From assembly GCF_027172205.1 (NCBI RefSeq), contig NC_070614.1, positions 41,469,001-41,533,000 of the forward strand: 64,000 bases of DNA, in the 5' to 3' direction. The position numbers were made by a program, and so were the translations under genes. This DNA is from Podarcis raffonei. Lineage: Eukaryota; Chordata; Lepidosauria; Squamata; Lacertidae. The notes under the pieces were generated by a model. It was given only the letters and a program-made list of their open reading frames with translations. It searched no databases and was not told the origin of the DNA. Shown piece by piece: positions 52,791-63,800 of this stretch (position 1 is the first letter of the stretch; each line of letters opens with the position of its first letter).

Positions 52791-54055
52791 AATACTTTGA
52801 TTAACATGGCAGGAAATGGAGCTAGGAAGCCTTCGGTTAACGTCTTGCCAAATTCCGAGGAATCCATCAGTTTGGATTCACGTTCAAACGCAGTGTGCCA
52901 GGAGGCAGGGTAGAAATAAAGATAAAACAGGCAGGAAAAACCTGCTTTGTCTTGTGTGTGGCTCATCTTAACACGCCAGCAATATGCTGCTTGTACGAGT
53001 GCTCATTCCATCTCAGGTGCTGTGAAAAGGAGCTAATTCTTCACAGCGGAAAGAGATCTGGGGTGTGGAAGACAAGAAGCAGAGGAACCTGAGCTGTAAA
53101 CCTGTTCTTCCCAAATATAAAGCAAAAACAGCTTTGGTTCAGGACGTTGTTTTTGAGGCGCAGGATTTTTCTCCATGCCACCACCCTTTTGGCTCTGATA
53201 CTTGGTTTATTGACCACCTTCAAGTCTTGGTCCTTCCTTGAAACACATCTAGTCTGTTGTGGGGCACTGCCGCTTTGATGCTCTGCAGTCGGGGCCGGCC
53301 CTAACATTAGGCAGAGAGACGGCGGCTGCCTCAGGTGGCAGATATTGAGGGGTAGAGACTGGACATAGCTCAAGATGAGCCCCACATGGCTTGCCCTCAG
53401 TGGAGGCTGGTCCTTGAGGGTATATGAGGCACTGCCCCCCCCCAACTCAACTGGGAGGAGTGCGGGGAGAAAAATGGTTGGCTCCGCCTCTCATTGGCTC
53501 TGGCTACACCTACAGTTGGCGTCCCTGCATTCCACCCTACCAGCCCCGATGGGCACCAGCCATCGCTGTGGGCACTCTCACCTTTTCTTGAGAAGCAAAT
53601 GGGGGGAAATGTACTGGGATTTATTTTGGGGGGGGCGGGGCGGAAAGGAACAATGATAAGTCCATGTTCTTAGTAGCATAATGTTACTTCATGTGATTTA
53701 TTTCGCCAGGACTTTTTTATTACTCTAACGATGCGGGAAAATATATTTATTTGCAATAATGAGAACCAGATTACTTGGTTCTGCCAGAACCCCTGTAAAA
53801 ATTATAGTTAACATTCATGACCCAGCCATCGACAGAGATTTAATCCTTTGCTGGTATTTTGGGTCTTGCCTTCCTGTTCCCACCCGGCTTTTGCTGTCCA
53901 GATCCTTTCAAGAGAAACTAGTGGGTTCATCCGAAAAGCAATATGAAGTCTCCACCCCACAAGGGGACTTCCTGCTGTTTTTGTTTGTTTGTTGCTGACT
54001 TGTTGTGTCCCAGTGAGGCACGATGTTTCAGTCCAGCCACATGCAGAGGTCATTT
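52791..54055. other. Intergenic with an unclassified repeat
   Basis: Near 53288-53350 'ggggccggccctaacattag' and 'ggctgcctcaggtggcagat' look like part of a dispersed element, but no termini were found. No gene recognised. Confidence 0.3.
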
Positions 54056-54057
54056 CA

Positions 54058-54685
54058 GTATCCTGGAACCGCAGAACTGTAGAGTTGGAAGGGACCCTGA
54101 GGAATACAGGAATCTCAACAGGTGTTCAAAAACCTCCAAGGAAGGAACATCCACCACCTCTCATAGGAGTCTGTTCCACCGTCAAACAGCTCTTACCGTC
54201 AGAAAGTTCTTCCTGATGTTTATTCGGTGTGGTGTAGTGGTTAAGAGCGGTAGACTCATAATCTGGTGAACCGGGTTCGCTTCCCCGCTCCTCCACATGC
54301 AGCTGCTGGGTGACCTTGGGCTAGTCACACTTCTCTGAAGTCTCTCAGCCCCGCTCACCTCACAGAGTGTTTGTTGTGGGGGAGGAAGGGAAAGGAGAAT
54401 GTTAGCCGCTTTGAGACTCCTTAGGGTAGTGATAAAGTGGGATATCAAATCCAAACTCTTCTTCTTTTTGGAACTTGAAGCCATTGGTTCGAGTCCTAGC
54501 CTGCAGAGCAGGAGAAAACAAGTTCTTGAGATATTTGAAGATGGCTATCGTATCGCCTCTCAACTCTCCTTTCCCCCCAGGCTAAACAGACCCAGCTCCC
54601 TCAACCGTTCCTCATACTAAGGCTAGGCTTCCAGACCCTTGATCATCTTGGTCGCCCTCCTCTGCACACGTTCCACCTTGTCCAT
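54058..54685 (-). mobile_element. CR1 LINE 3' end, split by a Sauria SINE
   Basis: Left part (54068-54226): gaactgtagagttggaaggg ... agctcttaccgtcagaaagt. Right part (54474-54685): ttgaagccattggttcgagt ... agatggctatcgtatcgcct ... cagctccctcaaccgttcct. Together they are collinear with the CR1 at 6392-6927, in the same reverse orientation. Confidence 0.85.
54227..54473 (+). repeat. Sauria-type SINE inserted in CR1
   Basis: Head tggtgtagtggttaagagcg, agactcataatctggtgaac, B box gggttcgcttcc; end gatatcaaatccaaactctt. Closely similar to the copy at 48632. No clean target duplication was seen. Confidence 0.9.
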
Positions 54686-56104
54686 ATGAGTGGGTTGATT
54701 TGTCCTTCAAGGGCTCCACCTTGCAGACAATAATGTTATGTTTTTCCAAGGAGCACTTGAACAGTTACCCAACTGCAGTCTGGGGAGTGCCATAGATTGC
54801 ACAACTGAAGTGAGGAATATGGGGCAGGAGGTGGTGAAGTGGAGTCATTTGGCGACTCTTCCATCAGCTGTAACACACTGGACTTCTCTTTCTGCTGTCC
54901 TGGGTCATGGGGGGAGAGAATGGGTCTGAGTCAGCAACGCACAGAGATAGAGAGTCCTTTGCTCCACTTCCTGTGGGGCTGAATGACTAATGTTTGTGTT
55001 TAGATGAATGGAACCTTTCAAAATCTGTAATGCCAGAGAGGATTAGCAATATACTCTCAGCCATAAAAGAGATGTGAAGCGTGCGGCATTCATAACCAAG
55101 TCCTCCCACTCTGGGGTGAGGCACGATGAGTCATTTGAAAATTTAAAGCCAGAGTATCTTTTTTTTCTTGGCCTGAATTAGGGTGACACCATTATCTCCA
55201 CTGCTCTGTTCTTCCCAGATAATAAAAAAAACAATGGTTTGGGTTTTTTTTAACACTAATTCTGGATCTCTAGGGTATGGGGAGCATATAGCTAAACATT
55301 CAGTCAGGCCTAGAATTGCTGCAAAGTTGGTATCTAAAACACTAGCATTCCAGACTTCAATCTCAGAGACTCCAAAGATGACCATACTTTGTCCCGAAAC
55401 TTCTCTGACAAAGAGCTTGAACAAAAAGGAATGTTGTTCAAATATGCTTTTATTCCCCCTCCAAATAATTTTTATTGGCTTTAATGTAAATACAAGAACA
55501 ACATATAACCACAGTAACTTGTCCATTAAGTTTAATATGCAGTAGACAAGCAAGGTTTTTATTTATGCATTATAAAAGCATCTTCTGTCTCATTTATAAA
55601 GGAAACGAATGGATGCCAAGTCTTGCCAAAAGGGTCTATTCTTGAAGTGCCTTTAAATTACCCTTCTGTGGCGAATAAGGCATCCCGATAGAGCCATATT
55701 CCAAATATTATTTACCCAGATTTCAATGGGGATTTCTATAGGTTGTTTTTTTAATAAAAAAAGTATTTATACTTTTCAAGTTTATACATTTCACTAATTT
55801 TATACACTTCATTAATTTTACAATCATTTTGACATTTAAAAACTTGACTTCCTTCCCCTCTTTCTGTGGTTCCTTGAATTTATTTTTAATATATTCTGCA
55901 TATCCAAATTAACCTATTTTGCTCATTTATTCATTTTCTTTAAATATATACTCTCATAAAACTGCAGGTTGTTTCCAGTATTGGGCAGCAGATAATAATA
56001 AAAATACTAAATCTCTGCATTTAAGGTTTATGAAAAGGGGATCTCACTGCATACAAATTCAAGTTGGGAAATTTACTTAGTACGTTATAAAGGGAGTGCG
56101 CATC
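54686..56104. other. Intergenic, AT-rich, no gene recognised
   Basis: No coding signal. The stretch near 55740-55960 is very AT-rich and may include L1 3' UTR debris. Confidence 0.35.
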
Positions 56105-56186
56105 ACCCCTGACCACTGGTCCTGCTAGCTAGGGATGATGGGAGTTTGTAGTCCCAAAACACCTGGAGACCCAACCTGCCCTGGTG
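56105..56186. mobile_element. Family A foldback MITE fragment
   Basis: cctgaccactggtcctgcta then gggatgatgggagtttgtag and acacctggagacccaacc. Confidence 0.45.
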
Positions 56187-56304
56187 CTAGTGGGACAGGC
56201 TGAGCACCTTTCTGTTTTTCTCCAACCCACCAGACCCCCTATTTCTTTCCCCACTGTCCCTTCTTCCTCATATGACTTTGCCTCTTTCCAGATGATGATG
56301 GTGA

Positions 56305-56309
56305 TGGTG

Positions 56310-56351
<42 letters not shown>

Positions 56352-57090
56352 TACTTTATTATTTATACCCCACCCACTCTTGGAGGCTCCCAACAGAATA
56401 AAACATCAAACATCAAAAACTTCCCAATACAGAAGAATGAGGAAATCCCAACGAAAGAACAATGGCAAGAAAAATTGATGAGCTATGCAGAGTTGGCTAA
56501 ATTGACATACAAACTGCGGGATAAGGACAACTGTGACTTTAAGGAAGAATGGGAACTTTTTACAAATTATTTAAAGAGACAACAAAATGAATTGGACTCC
56601 TTGGCAGGTTTTGAATAAACATACACAAATTGATTGGTTGAGAACATGATAGCTAGATAAGGCAAGGATAAGTATAATTTTATAACATGCAGAGAATAAT
56701 ATGTGGAGAAAAATCACAGAGGAGAGCTGAGGGAAGTCCCTGGTTGGGGGGGGGGGAGGGAGGGATGGAAAGGGGAAAAATAATGTATGTGATTATATGG
56801 TTTGTTATGTTGAAATTGCTTAATAAAAATATTTTTTTTAAAAAAAACAAACTTCCCAGTACAGGGCTTCCTTCAGATGTCTTCTAAAAGTCAGTTAGTT
56901 GTTTATTTCCTTGACATCTGATGGGAGGGCATTCCACAGGGAGGGCGCCACTACCAAAAAGGCCCTCTGCCTGGTTCCCTGTAGCTTCACTTCTCGCAGG
57001 GAGGGAACCACCAGAAGGCCCTCGGGACTGGACCTCAGTGTGTGGGCAGAGTGATGGGGGTGGAGATGCTCCTTCAGGTATACAGAGAAC
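56305..57090 (-). mobile_element. L2 LINE 3' end, split by L1
   Basis: Left part: (aat)n at 56311-56350, then tttattatttataccccacc to 56432. Right part: from 56849, acttcccagtacagggcttc ... ggccctctgcctggttccct and further L2 body to about 57090. Collinear with the copy at 42385-42888. Confidence 0.85.
56433..56848 (+). mobile_element. L1 LINE 3' end inserted in L2, with 16-bp TSD
   Basis: Encodes an L1 ORF2 C-terminus (IPTKEQWQEKLMSYAELAKL, then KEEWELFTNYLKRQ) and ends in an A-rich run. The flanks aaacttcccaatacag (56417-56432) and aaacttcccagtacag (56849-56864) form a target duplication with one difference. Confidence 0.9.
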
Positions 57091-57154
57091 CAAAAGCAGC
57101 ATGTTCACTGCCCTGCTCTCAGAGGTTACCAACAAGATTGAGGTTGTTCAACAA

Positions 57155-57300
57155 GACAGCTCAGTTGATAGAGCATGAGACTCTTAATCTTAGGTCATGG
57201 GTTCGAGTCCCACGCTGCGCAAAAAGATTCTGGCATTACAGTGGGTTGAACTAGATGACCCTTGTGGTCCCTTCCAGCTCTACAGTTCAATGATTCTAGT
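57155..57300 (+). repeat. tRNA-Lys-derived SINE with CR1-like tail
   Basis: Head cagctcagttgatagagcat, gagactcttaatcttagg, B box gggttcgagtccc, close to tRNA-Lys(CUU). Tail gttgaactagatgaccctt and cagctctacagttcaatgat. Confidence 0.85.
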
Positions 57301-57339
57301 CTCCTCTCTCAGGACTTCCGGAGGCTTTCTCTCTCACCT

Positions 57340-57660
57340 GGAACCGGTTCGATGCCCTCCAGCCTCCAGATGTTTCCTGGGGCGGGGCGGGCGGGGCACC
57401 CCTCGCCTGGCGCGGCTGTGATGCATCTGGATGTTGGCACCGAAGGGGCGGGCGCAAGGAAGGAGTGGCGGGGCGGCTCCTTGACCCAAAGGAGAGTGAT
57501 TTTAAAGACGGGGGTCGAAGAAACGGCAGAGGCGGCAAATCAGGACGTCGGACGGAGTGGGAGACCTTTAAACCGTTTTAAGAATCGTCCAGAAATCTGT
57601 ACGGATTCTCGTACCGTCTGTGAAAGAGAGAGGCGAGAGTAGACGACGGGGTGGAAGCGA
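57340..57660 (+). promoter_or_regulatory. GC-rich promoter of the TRIM gene
   Basis: Dense GC boxes (tggggcggggcgggcggggc near 57378; ggggcgggcgc near 57444; ggcggggcggc near 57467) about 350-650 bases before the TRIM start codon. Possible untranslated intron between donor gagaaag|gtaattt (57791) and acceptor cattttccag (ends 57981). Confidence 0.5.
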
Positions 57661-57734
57661 GGAGGATCAGCGGAAATCCGACGAAGGAACCGAGGGGAAC
57701 AGAAAAAAGACGGGAGATACAGAGAGTGAGAGTG

Positions 57735-57781
57735 AGAGAGAGAAGGAAAGAAGAAAGGAAGGAAGGAAGGAAGGAAGGAAG
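57735..57781 (+). repeat. (GA)n/(GGAA)n microsatellite in the 5' leader
   Basis: gagagtgagagagagaagg followed by about seven GGAA units. GGAA repeats are the type of sequence bound by ETS-family factors, but there is no evidence of that here. Confidence 0.85.
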
Positions 57782-58010
57782 TAGAGAAAGGTAATTTCTA
57801 GCCTTTTTTTTTTTAAAAGAATAACAGTGCTGCGCATACAGTAAAGAGCAAATAGATAAAAAGGGGAGAATTGAAAAATAGAAAAGTCAGAAGAGGAGGA
57901 GGAAAGAAAATAGAAGAAAAGTAGAAGAAAATAACTTTAAAACAGGAAAGGAAGGAGAGAGAAAGATAAATACATTTTCCAGGGCTGTGTAGGAAAGGCC
58001 TGAGATCCCC

Positions 58011-58484
58011 ATGGCGGCCCCGACGGGAGTGGAGCACTTTGCCGAGGACCTGATCTGCTCCATCTGCCTGGAGCTCTTCCGGGACCCCGTGATGCTGGAA
58101 TGCGGGCACAACTATTGCCAGCCTTGCATCGCCCGCTACTGGGCAGAGGTGCCCGGCGGAGGCGGCGGAGGCGGCAGCAGCAGCAGCAGCAGCAGCAGCG
58201 ACGGGGAGGACGCGCCTCTGCCCACGTGCCCGGAGTGCCGCCGGGAGATCCCGGGGGGGAAATTCACGGCCAACCGCGTCCTGGGCCAGCTGGCGCGGAA
58301 GACCCTGGAGACTCTGTCCGCCCGGGCGAGCGACGAAGACGCCGAGCCCGACGGGCCGCTGGACGACGAAGTGCAGGGAGAGCTCCTCTTCTGCGCCGAC
58401 GACGGCTGCCTAGTGAGGGCGCTGCAGCCTGATCACTGGGGGCACCAGTGCATCCCTTTGGACGGGGCTGTGGAGCGCTACAAG
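58011..58484 (+). CDS. TRIM-family protein, exon 1: RING and degenerate B-box
   Basis: Start ATG at 58011 (cccATGg), 158 codons ending at a weak donor (tacaag|gtcggt) in phase 0. RING C3HC4 ligands are visible: C16, C19, C31, H33, C36, C39, C73 and C76, so a probable E3 ubiquitin ligase. Between C39 and C73 lies a low-complexity insert (GGGGGGG then SSSSSSSS, about residues 49-63), making that RING loop about 15 residues longer than usual. Residues 122-158 (LLFCADDGCLVRALQPDHWG, then HQCIPL) align with the second half of a B-box 2, but the first C-x2-H pair and part of the later cysteines are missing. The family is clear; the subfamily is not. Confidence 0.85.
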
Positions 58485-60483
58485 GTCGGTAGGCGGCGCT
58501 CAAGCATCCTATAGTGCTAGATCGTAGAATCCTAGAGTTGGGTTCCAGGGGTCATCTAGTCCAACCCCCTGAAATGCAGGAATCTCAGATAAAGCATGCA
58601 GGGTGGATCAGACTTCCCTCCAGCTGCCTTTGAATACTCAAATGTGGAAGAACTGTGGACTGGGTTCAGTTACTGAGCCTGAAAACAACCCCCTAGCTTC
58701 CAAACCCCCAGCCCAGGCTTTTATTAAACTGTGAGTCTTTGGGAGATCTTGAGGTTTAAAGGGGGGGAAATGGGCTAGATCTGGCACTCCTCTGCTTTTA
58801 GGCAATGATGCCTGTTACTTAACTGGCTTCCAAAAAATGGCAAGACAGCAGGGCTGAACTGGGTGGCTGTGGTGCTTCTGTTTATTCCACTGAGCGGGAC
58901 CTTGGATTTATGCCCCAAACTTCTACCCTGTTGCACAACCGCCTGTTGTTGCTGGCTGCAGTAGCCCGTTGCGCCACTAGGGGGTGCCATGCCACTTCGC
59001 TACTTGCACTGCGTAGGACCGTCCAGTTTTCAGCTTCAGTCAATGCAACCAGAATTCTGCTTTGCCGGACGTTATAGCTTAATTTTTGCAGCTCAGCAAA
59101 TTTGTATACCACCCTTCGTCTGTAGAGCTCAGAGTGGTACTCAACATAGATAGGAAAGAGCTGGCCTTTGGGTCTCTGAATATTAGCTTAATATGTGTGG
59201 GGAGTTTAAAGAAAGAAGAATAAGCTTCACGAAGCTTTTAAGCAATGAGTTCCTTACCTTTTGGTCTGATGTGTTGCAATCTCCATGGGGCTGTTCCACA
59301 TGATTAATCTGAATGTGCAATTTATTCTATGATACCTATGATACCTGTGGGTCTCAGAGTGGAAGAATGGCTCACACATCACCTGACCATTACTCATTTT
59401 TGAGAAAAAAAGGATGCCTGTTACTTGAGCCTTGAGCTCAGTTTCGCAACTCTAGGCAACCAGTCTTTCCTAGATGTGATTCAGAGTTGCACATGATCAT
59501 TTCAAGCTGCGTTAGCTGTATGTTTCCAAACATCTTCCCTAGCTGCGATGCCCTAGAGTCGGCTGCAATTCACCCAGTGGATCCCTTTAGTTTCAGGTCT
59601 GCAGGGCCTCTCAGGTACCTTGCCACTCTTTGGACTGCTTCCCTGACTTTCTTGGTTGGTGAGATGGTTTGCATTAACTCTGAGCCCTGGCACCTCTGGA
59701 GTGTGCATTGCCTTCTTGCTCAAGCTGTTGCAAGCGTCGATCACTTGTAGAGCCATGAAAATCAGGCGAGACTTCGCTATGTGCTGGGCAGTTGTAACTC
59801 AGGGTGATGGCTTCGTTAAACACACAGTTTAATAAATACACACTGCTAATCCAGGCTTCACTCAAAAAATGGCAGCGTCTGGTGAAAAGGAACATGCCAA
59901 ATTTGGAAAGGGATGTGGGAAAAGAAAGGATTGCAGGCAATTTATTTTGAAGAGGGTGTCGTTCATGTTGCTGGAACCACTTCTAATTTAGTGTTGCCGT
60001 ACGTCCGGAATCTCCCGGACAAAGACTTCATAAGCAGCATCTGGGTGGAAATCGCTGAATTGTCTGGGAAAATCAGGACGTATGGCAGCCCATGTCGGCA
60101 GTGTAGATTTTGGCGAATTGCATTAAAATTAAAGCTCAAAACATTGGCCAAAAACAAAACAAACAAACAAAACCTCTTTCACTTTTTGAAATATTGTCAG
60201 GTAGAAAGTCATGTTCCATTAATAACAAACTGGGTGTGTTTCTTTGAGAGGCGGAGCCCAGCATAAAGTTTATGTCTCCTCTAATGGCTGGTAAAGTGGG
60301 CTAATGTTGCTTTTTGGTTTTCCAGAAACTTCCCCCCAATTCCAAGCAAGCAAAAAATAAAACAAAACCCCCTAACCAGGCTATTGATCGCTGTGGCTAG
60401 TGGCAACCCTACATGAGCAGCAGTTGCCAATGTATTCTGATTGCCCTTTTGTGTTCATTCTTGCCATGTCTGTTTCCATGCAG
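58485..60483. other. TRIM intron 1
   Basis: Contains a CR1/SINE tail scrap at about 58515-58590 (gatcgtagaatcctagagtt, ggtcatctagtccaaccccc). The rest shows no coding signal or recognisable repeat. Confidence 0.5.
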
Positions 60484-60579
60484 GAGGTCCTAACAGCTGC
60501 TCAGGCGGTGCTGGAATCCAGAGCCCAGGCGGCGAAATCGCTGCAAGAGCAGAGTGCCCAGAAATTTCCAGAAATCTCT
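60484..60579 (+). CDS. TRIM gene exon 2: 96-nt coiled-coil exon
   Basis: Acceptor ccatgcag, donor aaatctct|gtgagt, exactly 96 nt in phase 0 at both ends, the standard length of the second TRIM exon. Encodes EVLTAAQAVLESRAQAAKSL and QEQSAQKFPEIS, an amphipathic coiled-coil stretch. Confidence 0.85.
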
Positions 60580-61102
60580 GTGAGTCCAAGCCTCTTTGAT
60601 GCTTTCACCCTTGTTTCATGGAGCCAAGCTGCATGTTACTTTCAGCACACATGCTTTTGCTTTTTAATGTGCATTTAATGCTTGGTTTGAAGTGTAAGAA
60701 AACAGCAGAATCTATTCAGAAACATGTCTGAGAGGATGACATTAGATAAGACAGAACCTTAAAGCGCAATCGCATGTAATTTGGGTTCTAAACATTGACG
60801 GAGCATCTCCATCCCCATCATTCAGTCCAGACACTGAGGTCCAGCTCCGTGGGCCTTCTGGCAGTTCCCTCACTGCGAGAAGTGAGGTTACAGGGAACCA
60901 GGCAGAGGGCCTTCTCGGTAGTGGCGCCTACCCTGTGGAACCCTTCAGATGTCAAGGAAATAAACAACTATCTGACTTTTAGAAGACACCTGAAGGCAGC
61001 CCTGTTTAGGGAAGTTTTTAATGACTGATGTTTTATTGTGTTTTTGAAATTGTGTTGGGAGCCGCCCAGAGTGGCTGGGGAAACTCAGCCAGATGAGTGG
61101 GG

Positions 61103-61147
<45 letters not shown>

Positions 61148-61513
61148 TTATTATTTATTATTTATACCCCACCCATCTGGCTGAGTTTCCCCAGCCACTC
61201 TGGGTGGCTCCCAACCAAATATTAAAAACACAATACAGCATTAAACATTAAAAACTTCCCTAAACAGGGAATATTTATTATTAAACAGGGAATTATTATT
61301 ATTATTAAAAATGCATGTAATGTTGCTGCTACTTCTAAATGAAGGAAAAAACAGCCTTGTGCATCCCAGTTCAGTCTGGTAGGGTAACACTTGGCCGCTG
61401 GCTTCCTCCCACAAACAGTCCCTTTTCTCTATGCACACTGGGGCTGCCAGATCAGAGCTGGTGTCCATCGCTCACACATCCTCCTTTCCTCACCATTGCT
61501 GTTCCTTCTCAAG
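60580..61513. other. TRIM intron 2 with two L2 copies tail to tail
   Basis: Plus-strand L2 from about 60790 (ccagctccgtgggccttctg ... aacaactatctgacttttag) runs to 61105. (aat)n occupies 61106-61148. A minus-strand L2 tail runs from 61149 to about 61270. See findings. Confidence 0.75.
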
Positions 61514-61750
61514 GCCCAGCGCCTCCGCCTGGAGCAGCACCTCTCGGCCCAGTTCGCCGAGCTCCACCAGTGGCTCCAGGAGAAGGAGGCAGCGATGAGG
61601 AGGGAGATCCGGCGCGAGGAAGAGCTCCTCCTCAGCGAGCTGGAAAGGAACCAGCGCAACGGGCAGGAGCAAGTCCGCGCGGCTGAGGAACAAGCGGCCA
61701 AGATCCAGGCACGGCTGGAGGGGCAGCTGGACCCCGAAGCCTTCCTGAAG
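61514..61750 (+). CDS. TRIM gene exon 3: long coiled-coil exon
   Basis: Acceptor ccttctcaag, donor ttcctgaag|gtcagt, 237 nt in phase 0 (family usual about 231-234). Encodes RLRLEQHLSAQFAELHQWLQ, EKEAAMRREIRREEELLLSE and AAKIQARLEGQLDPEAFLK. Typical TRIM coiled coil. Later small exons and a possible B30.2/SPRY exon would lie beyond the window. Confidence 0.88.
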
Positions 61751-61834
61751 GTCAGTGCCTCTCTGAACAAATCTGTGGGGAGGGCATCATTTCTGGATTG
61801 CAGTCAGGTATGGTCTCCTAGAAGGGATGCAGGT

Positions 61835-62180
61835 GGCGCTGTGGGTTAAACCACAGAGCCTAGGACTCGCCGATCAGAAGGTCGGCGGTTCGAATCCCCG
61901 TGATGGGGTGAGCTCCTGTTGCTCAGTCCCTGCTCCTGCCAACCTAGCAGTTCAAAAGCACGTCAAAGTGCAAGTATGTAAATAGGTACCACTCCGGCGG
62001 GAAGGTCAACGGCGTTTCCATGCGCTGCTCTGGTTTGCCAGAAGCGGCTTAGTCATGATGGCCACATGACCCGGAAGCTGTACGCCGGCTCCCTCGGCCA
62101 ATAAAGCGGGATGAGCGCCGCAACCCCAGAGTCGGCCACGACTGGACCTAAGGGTCAGGGGTCCCTTTACCTTTTTATGG
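61835..62180 (+). repeat. tRNA-derived SINE (squamate, 'cctttacc'-ended family)
   Basis: Near full length: aggtggcgctgtgggttaaa, B box ggttcgaatcc, cctgccaacctagcagttca, gccagaagcggcttagtcat, ending gggtccctttacctttt. It lies just inside the intron after TRIM exon 3. Confidence 0.9.
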
Positions 62181-62479
62181 TCTCCCAGAGGTACTCGAGA
62201 TCCTGCACAAATCATGTAAACGAAATATGCTTGTGTCTCTTTGCTTATTATGATCGAGCAGAAGGTATGACAAATCTGTACCTGTGTAGAAAGGGGATGT
62301 AGGGGGACTGCCACCTGCAAAGGACGCGGATTAAGAGGTGGAAAGTGGAGCCAATGAAATCTGCACATCAGGTGTGCCTAGTTCCACCCAGCATTGTGGG
62401 TGCCTGGCACGTGTGTGTGATGTCACACGCGTGCGTGATGTCATATGTTGGTGCCGAAGCAGAAGGGCCTGATGGAGCC

Positions 62480-63360
62480 CCCTGTCATAGCGGAAGGGCC
62501 CGACTGAGTGCCCCGCCACAGCACCTTCTCAGTAGTGGCACCCGCCCTGTGGAACGCCCTCCCATCAGATGTCAAGGGATTAAACAACTACCGTATTTTT
62601 CGCCCTATAGGATGCACTTTTCCCTATCCAAAAATGAAGGGGAAATGTGTGTGAGTCCTATGGGGCGAATGCAGGCTTTCGCTGAAGCCTGGAGAGCGAG
62701 AGGGGTCGGTGTCCCCGGACCTGATCTGAAGGCGGGTGGCGGGGAGAAGAGCGCTTCTGCCCGCTGCCTGCCCCGCAAGCTCCGGGGACAGCTGGGAGGC
62801 GCAGCGCATCTTCCCGCTGTCTCCGGACCTGATCTGAAGGCGGGCGGCGGGGAGAAGAGCGCTTCTCCCCGCTGCCTGCCCCGCAAGCTCCAGGGACAGC
62901 TGGGAGGCGCAGCGCATCTTCCCGCTGCCTCCGGACCTGATCTGAAGGCGGGCGGCGGGGAGAAGAGCGCTTCTCCCTGCTGGCTGCCCCACAAGCTCCG
63001 GGGACAGCTGGGAGGCGCAGCGCGTCTTCCTGCTGTCCCCGGACCTGGTCTGAAGGCGGGCTGCGGGGAGAAGAGCGCTTCTCCCCGCTGCCTGCCCACA
63101 AGCGCCTGGGGGGGAAAATATTTTTTTTCCTTTATTTCCCCCCCAAAAAACTTGGTGCGTCCTATGGGCCGGTGCGTCCTATGGGGCGAAAAATACGGTA
63201 TTTGCCTTTTAGAAGACATCCAAAGGCAGCCCTGCTTAGGGAAGCTTTTAATGTTTGAAGTTTTATTGCTTTGTTGTTGTTGTTATTATTAATAATATTC
63301 TATTGGGAGCTGCCCAGAGTGGCTGGGGAAACCCAGCCAGATGGGCTGGGTAAAAATAAA
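62480..63360 (+). mobile_element. L2 LINE 3' end, split by a MITE
   Basis: Left part ends gtcaagggattaaacaacta (62590). The right part resumes tttgccttttagaagacatc (63201), then gctgcccagagtggctgggg, with a tail of (aaaat)n at 63350-63390 instead of (att)n. Confidence 0.85.
62591..63198. mobile_element. TA-flanked MITE (family U) with internal 108-bp tandem repeat
   Basis: Begins ccgtatttttcgccctatag and ends cctatggggcgaaaaatacg + g, near-perfect inverted termini, with TA duplicated (62589-62590, 63199-63200). The interior holds three full 108-bp units (62719-62826, 62827-62934, 62935-63042) and a partial fourth. It creates long open frames on both strands that are not genes. Confidence 0.9.
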
Positions 63361-63534
63361 ATAAAATAAAATAAAATAAAATGAAATAAAATAATTATTA
63401 GTTGCCCAGCCAGGCACCCACAGTAAAAAAATTGTGCGTGCCTCAGCACCCCTGATCAGCCAGAGATGGTGACTATGCTGCCAGTGATGCGAATTTGGAA
63501 GAACTGCAAACCCTTTCAGAGAAGGTGGGATTAA

Positions 63535-63800
63535 TTATTATTAGTTATTAAATTTATAAACCCCCCTTCATCTTGGGGCGTTTCACAAGATAGAAATTCA
63601 GGATAAAAGCACAAAAACTTGAAACAAAACAACCCCCCCCCCACATTTTAAAGGCTGTAGAATATTAATCAGCTGAAGGCCTTTGTGAAGAGGAATGTTT
63701 TTGCCTGGTGCCTAAAGACGTATAACGAAGGCACCAGGTGAACCTACCTGAGTTAAAGTTCCATAACAAGCTGTAAACCACCGGAGCACTGGGTTGCTGA
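63535..63800 (-). repeat. Old L2-like LINE 3' end
   Basis: attattagttattaaattta, then ccccttcatcttggggcgtt and aaaagcacaaaaacttgaaa: a diverged L2-like terminus in reverse. Low similarity to the other copies. Confidence 0.4.

Noticed and set aside
57155-57225. A tRNA-Lys gene
   Set aside because: The tRNA-like sequence is mutated in its stems and continues directly into a CR1-type tail, so it is a SINE head. The same holds for 31832 (Lys) and 43260 (Ile).
62345-63292. A 315-codon open frame with a 36-residue repeat
   Set aside because: It crosses the junctions of an L2 and an inserted MITE; the repeat is the MITE's internal 108-bp tandem repeat, not a gene.
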